Positions 57,511 to 64,000 of a stretch of 64,000 nucleotides of DNA are shown in pieces. Below the pieces are notes generated by a model. The model had not been told where the DNA came from. It ran no database searches and worked only from the letters and a program-made list of their open reading frames with translations. Position 1 is the first letter of the stretch; each line of letters begins with the position of its first letter. Origin of the DNA: Neocallimastix lanati (nom. inval.) (taxonomy: Eukaryota > Neocallimastigomycota > Neocallimastigomycetes > Neocallimastigales > Neocallimastigaceae); the NCBI GenBank assembly GCA_016946835.1, contig JACVTC010000068.1, positions 122,501-186,500 on the forward strand, in the 5' to 3' direction. The position numbers and the translations under genes are program-made.

Positions 57511-59228
57511 AAATTTTTTTGTTTTAATCTATTTTTTTATCTTATTTTACTTTATTCTTTTTTTTTTTTTTATTTTATACTTTATTTTTTTTATTTTTTA
57601 TTTTACTTTATTATTTATTTTTTTTACTATAAATGTTAATAAAATTAAATTTTAAAAAAAAATTTAACCCTACCCTATTCATTTAATTTTACAAGCCACA
57701 TTGTAATACATGAATAAATGATCAATCATAAATTATGTCGAAATGCAACACTTCCTTCTTATTTTTAATGACATTTTTTAATTTATATATTTTATAATAT
57801 TTAATATTTAATTTTATTTATTTAAATAAATAAAATAGTTGACAACTAAAAGAAATAATGAACCAAAACTATAACTATCACAATTTTATTTATATCGGAA
57901 ATGAATGAACTTTCATTATCTTGATATTATCTCATGAGGTTCTTTTCTTTATAGAACACTTCTGTAAGAAATTTAATAACCATTTCTGATTTCATGTTAG
58001 GAATTGCTTTTGCCTCAACCTATTTTATGAAATAATCAATAATATAAAGTCGTAAGTAACCGTCTAATTCTTTTCTTTCAATTTTAATTCACACCAGTCC
58101 TTAAGTTTCAAAATAAATGTATTATGTACAAAGATAGTAATATGATCATTACTAAGTGGCCAACCTGTACTTAAAAGTATTTTACCATAATAGCTTGCTG
58201 ATCTTGGATAATAATGATTACTGTTAAAATAATTTATCAATACTATTTATGTTACAATTATGAAAAATCAACATCTCCTTTAATTCTATAAATATTTTTA
58301 TTTAATGTTTTTGTTGCTTCGTCTAAACAATTCACAAAATACTTTTTCTGCTATGATTATATATACAATTAAGAGGGTTGTAGTAATAATATTGTATGAA
58401 GCACTCTTTTCAACTACCACCCAGCCATTCACATTCAGGTCTACTACATCGTACAACACTTATGAGCTTTTTTCATTGAAGCCAATATTATTTTGGATTT
58501 TAGCATTTATAAAAGATCTTATTTCTACAATGTAGATAATAAAAAATAGAAATAATTTTTCTTTTAATTTTATTAATATTTTATTTAATAATATATATAA
58601 TAAAATATTTTTTTTATTTATTAAAGTTTTAAAATTTCTCTTTAAATTATTTATTCAAAAGTTTCATTTTTAAATATTTAAAGATTTATTACTTATTATT
58701 TATTTGTTTTCTTATTTTATGAAATAATTTTACTAGAAAAGGGTTAGATTATTAATCATTTTTTGGAATATTTGTCTATATTTATACCTATCCATATTTA
58801 AGATTTAGTACAATTCAAGTTTAAAAGATATTATTTATTAATATCTTTTAAAATAAATTTATACATTATTCATCCAGAACAATAAAATTATTCTATTATT
58901 TTACTGATAATTATTTTATTTAAATTATTAATATCCTAATCTTTTTATCAATATTCAATATATTATTTTTTAAATATCTGTTAATAGAATAGGAAATTTA
59001 TAATATGTGATTTATACATTAGTATAGATTTATGTATTCATGTATAAAATAATCTATGAAATAAATTTATGTAATGATGACTCTTTTTAAAATATAAAAT
59101 ATAAAATAAATAAATAAATAAATAAATTATTTTAAACTTTATTATCTCTCGAGATACTACCGGAGATAGTCAGTTGACAGATTAAGAGTCTCAAACAAAT
59201 ATTGAGATAATATTATTAATTAATACAA
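57511..59228. other. A/T-rich region with an integrase scrap
   Basis: Mostly A/T-rich with T-tracts (57,550-57,640). A minus-strand integrase fragment lies at 57,880-58,120. From 58,140 to 58,540 the base composition is more mixed but no family was recognised on either strand. From 58,540 to 59,140 nothing is seen. Confidence 0.5.
57880..58120 (-). mobile_element. Ty3/gypsy integrase fragment
   Basis: Minus-strand pieces GYLRLYIIDYFIK and VEAKAIPNMKSEMVIKFL match the start of the Ty3/gypsy integrase core; compare IIVLVDYLTKWVEAEAT in element A. It is an isolated, broken remnant. Confidence 0.65.
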
Positions 59229-62200
59229 AATGAATAAAGAAAAATCATTAATTGTTCTAAAAGGAACATAATTACATATTTTGGTTTGACTCAATAACCA
59301 CAGAATTTCAAAACAAAACTCTTGATTCTCTTTATAACAAAATTGATGCCGACCTGAAGAAAAGATCTTATATTAAAAGTTGGAGTTATGATAACAGAGA
59401 TGATGATCCCATGGAAATAGACCAAGTAAGAAAAATAGCCATCAAAAATAAAAACAATTATAAAAATAATATTGCTCTATTTATGAAAAAAACTAATCAC
59501 AGTACAAAGGAGTGTTGGTACAACTTAAAAAATAAAAATAGCAAATTTACACAAATGTTAAATAAGTGTTCAATTGATAAAAATAATAATTATTTTAATA
59601 AAAATAAAAATAACAAATATAAAAATAACTATAGTAAAAACTATAAAAACAATAATATAAAAGAATATAAATTCCCCGGAAATATTTCTAAACACGACTT
59701 TAACAATTATTATAATTGTAATGTAGATTTTGAAGATATAAAATTCATGTTCCTTGAGGATAAACAAGAGTTAAATAATAATAATAATAAATATAACAAA
59801 TTACATGTATTTCAAAATAAAAACTTAAATAAAGATAAATATTTTAAATCTTATATAAATTATGTTCATTTTTAAAAATTCTGGTGTTTTATTGATGAAT
59901 AAATATAATAAATCTAGTTGGTTATATGATTCTGGTGCTGGAGAACATCTAACCAATGATAAAAGTTTGTTAATAAATTATAAAGAAGAGAAATGTATTT
60001 TAAAATGCGCAAATAACTCTTCTTGCGTTTTTGAAGGTCATGGTGAATTCCATTTTTTTATTAATAGTCATAAAATCGTTTTAAAACGTTTATTATATTC
60101 CAAAGAAGTTTCTAGGAATATTATTAGTGGCATTGAACTTGCCAAAATAGACATTAAAGCTTTAACTGAAAGGTCTGATAGAGTTAAACTCACATTAATA
60201 GATAAAAATAATAATACTATCGGAACTTTTCACTCTAATAATAATAATGAAATTTTTTTCACTGCTATACATAATGATAAAACAAAACAAAATATTAAAA
60301 ATTATATCTTCAATATAAATAAATTAAATTATGATAGTAAATTAATATGGCACAGAAGGCTTGGCCATTATTATATTGAAAACATAGATAATTATTTAAA
60401 TTTACATAATATTAAAGAACCATTATGTATTGACCGTAAAATATATAAAATGAAAAGAAAACCTCAAAATAAAGAAATGCCAAAAGCAAGTGATATTCTT
60501 GAGGTTATTCATTCTGATATTCCCATAAATGATTCTATTAATGGAATGAGATTTGTTATAACGTTTATTGATGAAAAATCTCATAAAAGTTGGATTTTCC
60601 TTATGAAAAGGAAAAGCGAAGCCATTGATATCATTAAATTTTTAAAATATTTAAATAATTTATTTAATGACAAAAAAGTAAAAATTTTTAAATCTGACAA
60701 TGCCAGGGAATATAAAAACAAAAGAATTATTTCTTTTTGTGAAGATAATGTCATTGCAAAAATTTATTCGCCACCTTATAACCCAGAAAACAATGGAATA
60801 GTGGAGAGATTTAACCAAACCTTAATTTCATGTACCAAAACTCAGCTTTCCTTGAGTAAACTATCAGAAAATTTCTGGGACTACGCAATTACTTATGGAA
60901 ACTATTTATACAATAAAACACCTCATCAAATTTCTAATAACAATGTTCCTGATGAATGTTTTTACAACCGCAAAGTTAAATTAGACCATTTAAGAACTTT
61001 TGGTTGTATAGTTTATTACAAAATTTATGATCAAAACAAAAGCAAATTTCATTCTAACTCTAATAAAGGAATTTTTCTTGGATTTGACGAAAAAAAACTC
61101 AGTAATTTAATTATGGATTTCAATAATTATAATCTACGTTCTGTCAGAGAAATACTTTGCATTGAAGATGAACCTGCAAATATTTCTTTATCTAATTCAG
61201 CTGCAGATAAAAATGATTACCCAACATTTTTAAAATTTGACTTTAATTTCAGCAAATATTCTACAATCAATAAAGATTTTTATTTCCCAAATAATAATGG
61301 AAATAATTCAGAAATTAATAAAAATAACTCAAAAAATAATTAAAAATAATTCAGAAAACAATAAAAATATTTCAGACATTACACCTATAAATAATGACAA
61401 TATCAACACTAAACAATATAAAAATGATATTATTAAAGAAAATAATAATCCCGACACTAGAGTTAACAATAAAAAAGACAATAATATCAACATTATCTCT
61501 AATAATAATGGAGACAGCGCGATTTCTACTCAGTTGATGGTAATGAAGAAGATAATTTTTCAAAAAATGGCGAAAAAAATTTTAATAAAAAATTGAACGA
61601 TTTTGACATAAAAAATGATGGAAAACAAAATAATAATAATTTAAATTATGATGGTTCTATTAATATGAATCAAAATAATAATAGATTAAGTTCAAAAATT
61701 AATATTTATCATAAAAACCTTAATAATCCTAAATTGAATATTCACAATAATGATTTAAGTTCACTAAATAATAATAATATATTATCTAATAATCAAAATA
61801 TTAATAATGAAAATAATTTATATTCAAATTCAAATAATTTAATTTTTAACAATGGAATAAATGAAAATCAAAATAATTTTAATTTAAACTCTAATAATTA
61901 TGATTTAAATAATAATAATAATTCTTCAAGTTCTTCAAATATTTATTATAATAATTAAAATCATGTTAATAAAAATTTAATTAATGAAAGTTTAAATAAT
62001 TTTGATGATATTAATTATACTCAAAATAATTTTAATAATAATTTATTCAATAAAAATTTAATTAATAATGAAACCTTAAATAATAATCAATCTAACCTAA
62101 ATAATACGAATAATATGAATATTGATATAAATAATAATAATATCATACTACGCAATAATTATATGGATAATATACCAAATAATAATGATCATATAATAAA

Positions 62201-64000
62201 TAAATTAAATTTAAATAGAAATTTAAATTTCCATTCAAATGAATCAAATATTAATATACAGGAGAACAAAACTATTGAAAATGAAAATAATAACAATAAT
62301 ATTATAAACAAAAATAAACAAATCCCTCTCAAAGGCCACAGAACTTTAATTATAAATAATAAAAGTCAAGAGAAGATTACACAAAATTATTCAAAAATAA
62401 GAGACATTCTTAATAAAAATAAATTCTATAAACCTAATAAAAATCCTTTTATTAATTCTCATATTTCTCTATTCAAAAGAAAAATATACAAAAAACATTC
62501 TTGTAATAATAAACATAAACATTACAAAGTTTTAAATAAAAATAGTAATAATTCAAATACTTTAAATACTAATGATTTTTCTAATAAATTTATTGCTAAT
62601 ATAATTACAAATATTCCTTTAAATTATTATGAAGCAATAAATTATAAAGACCACTTAGAATGGGAAAAGGCAATTAATGTTGAATTAAATAATTTATATA
62701 ACAATAAAATTTTTTCATTCGTCATATTTGTCCCTAAAAAAATTTAATTTCAAAGTGGGTATTTACTAACATAATTAGTCCAGACAATAAAGTTGTCAAA
62801 AGAAAGGCTTGTGTAGTGGCTAGAGGATTTAAACAAAGAAAAGGTATCGATTTTGACTTAACTTACTCCCCTACATTAAATATCGATGGATTAAAATTAA
62901 TCATTGCTTTAGCTTCTAAATTTAAATGGAATATGATTCAATTATATAAAAGCTGTATATTTAAATGCACATTTGGATAAGGACATATATATATACTACT
63001 ATTCCGCCAGGTGACTGTGACCCTAATTTTGGAAAAGGATATTGGAAGTTGAATAAAGCCTTATATGGACTTAAGCAATCCGGACGGCAGTGGAACATTA
63101 CTATCACAAAATTTTTGGTAAACAATGGTTATCATCAACTCATTTCGGAAAAATGTATTTTTAAAAGAATAATTAAAAATAAACTATTGGGCATTATTGG
63201 TTTATAAGTTGATGATATGGTAATTACTGGTGAAGATAAAGAAATTAAAAGAATAGTTAATATTATTAAAAATAATTTTAAAGTATCAAAAGTAGAACCA
63301 ATTAATTATATTTTAGATATTAAAATTGATAAAGAATAAATGTTATATTTCTCAAGAAGGTTTTATAGTAAAATTATTAGAAACATTTAATTTAAAGTAC
63401 ACAACAAAAAACAAATACTCCATGTGAAGGAGATAATACTAAAGGAAAAAACAAAAAACCATCTGACGTAACTACTTATAAAAGTGCAATTGGCTCTTTA
63501 ATCTATTTAGCAAAATGTACACGCCCATATATATCTTTCGCTGTTGGAAAGGCCGCAAGAATCTCTGGAAAAACCTACAATAACAGATTGGATAAAGGTT
63601 ACCCACATACTAAAATATTTAAATACAACTAAAAAATATAAAATATGCTATGATGGTAAAGGCGAAATAAATGGATATACTGATGCAGATTTGGCTGGAG
63701 ATGTAAAGGATAGAAAGTCTACATCTGGAAATATTATTTTGATGGGCAATAATCCTATTTGTTGGACAAGTAAAAAACAATCTATTGTTGCTACATCTAC
63801 CGCCGAAGCTGAATATATAAGTACATCTGAATGTATTAAGAAGGTTTTATGGATCAGAATTAAATTTCTAGCTTAAGTTTAATAAAATATTAAATTAAAT
63901 TATATTAAGTACTTATAAATTAAATATGAATTAATATGTATCTAGAACAAGCTACGATTATATAACAACATGTAATTTCATTTGTATTTTAAATCTTTGT
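59229..64000 (+). mobile_element. Ty1/copia retrotransposon E (broken, runs off window)
   Basis: Parts in order on the plus strand: the C-terminal part of Gag (about 59,229-59,875) with a zinc-knuckle-like KKTNHSTKECW; the protease end (WLYDSGAGEHLTND, from 59,925); the pre-integrase zinc-binding part (WHRRLGHYYIENID, 60,350); the integrase core (about 60,500-61,080); a very long Asn-rich spacer (about 61,290-62,590); reverse transcriptase (about 62,630-63,350) with KLNKALYGLKQSGRQW; and RNase H (about 63,580-63,876) with GYTDADLAGD and STAEAEYIS. Integrase before RT defines copia. No 5' LTR was found, and the 3' end may lie outside the window. It is broken, with several breaks, though most domains are still easy to read, so it is moderately young. 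Confidence 0.9.

Noticed and set aside
58305-58535. 76-residue plus-strand open frame
   Set aside because: Hydrophobic composition from T-rich DNA; the opposite strand has more protein-like content.

Overview
The window is 64 kb of extremely A+T-rich eukaryotic DNA (well over 80% A+T by eye, not computed), full of homopolymer A/T tracts, ATT microsatellites and Asn-rich reading frames. Islands of ordinary codon use stand in a near-pure A/T background. A secreted carboxylesterase with an Asn/Gly-rich linker, a fungal-type homoserine kinase and abundant Ty3/gypsy and Ty1/copia elements fit an anaerobic gut fungus (Neocallimastigomycota) best. This assignment is inference. Dictyostelium shares the base composition and Asn runs, but it needs threonine from its medium, so a threonine-pathway kinase argues against it.

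Layout. 1-4,800: A/T-rich DNA and a decayed minus-strand gene with lectin-like pieces, interrupted by a ~235-nt ATT run. 4,801-8,921: gene-free, with a 146-bp tandem repeat array at 7,191-7,996. 8,922-10,682 (+): an intact secreted type-B carboxylesterase. 10,683-15,809: A/T tracts plus a very old Ty1/copia remnant. 15,810-16,835 (-): intact homoserine kinase (THR1). 16,836-24,730: A/T-rich, with small copia and gag fossils near 22 kb. 24,731-38,609: broken Ty3/gypsy copies (A on minus, B and F on plus) separated by LTR-like DNA that shares a motif just downstream of a TATA box. 39,232-39,558 (+): a small putative secreted protein. 39,741-42,199 (+): a gag remnant with a 444-bp LTR.

43,080-57,399 is a retrotransposon nest. 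Element D (minus, Ty3/gypsy, long open pol, no gag seen) runs from 45,060 to 57,394 with a 5-bp target duplication ATTAC on both sides. Its 3' LTR is split by a second Ty3/gypsy element, C (45,495-53,128), which has its own ~695-bp LTRs, a Gag frame with a zinc knuckle and a long Pol frame. An older solo LTR of the C family lies just to the left and is itself interrupted by an LTR-like insertion with a 5-bp duplication. From 59,229 to the window edge is a broken Ty1/copia element, E.

Only three genes look like working host genes: the esterase (probably plant cell-wall or other ester hydrolysis outside the cell), homoserine kinase (threonine synthesis) and the small secreted protein. They are isolated and show no sign of acting together. 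Most of the remaining recognisable sequence is retrotransposon in successive stages of decay. I saw no tRNA, rRNA or CRISPR array.
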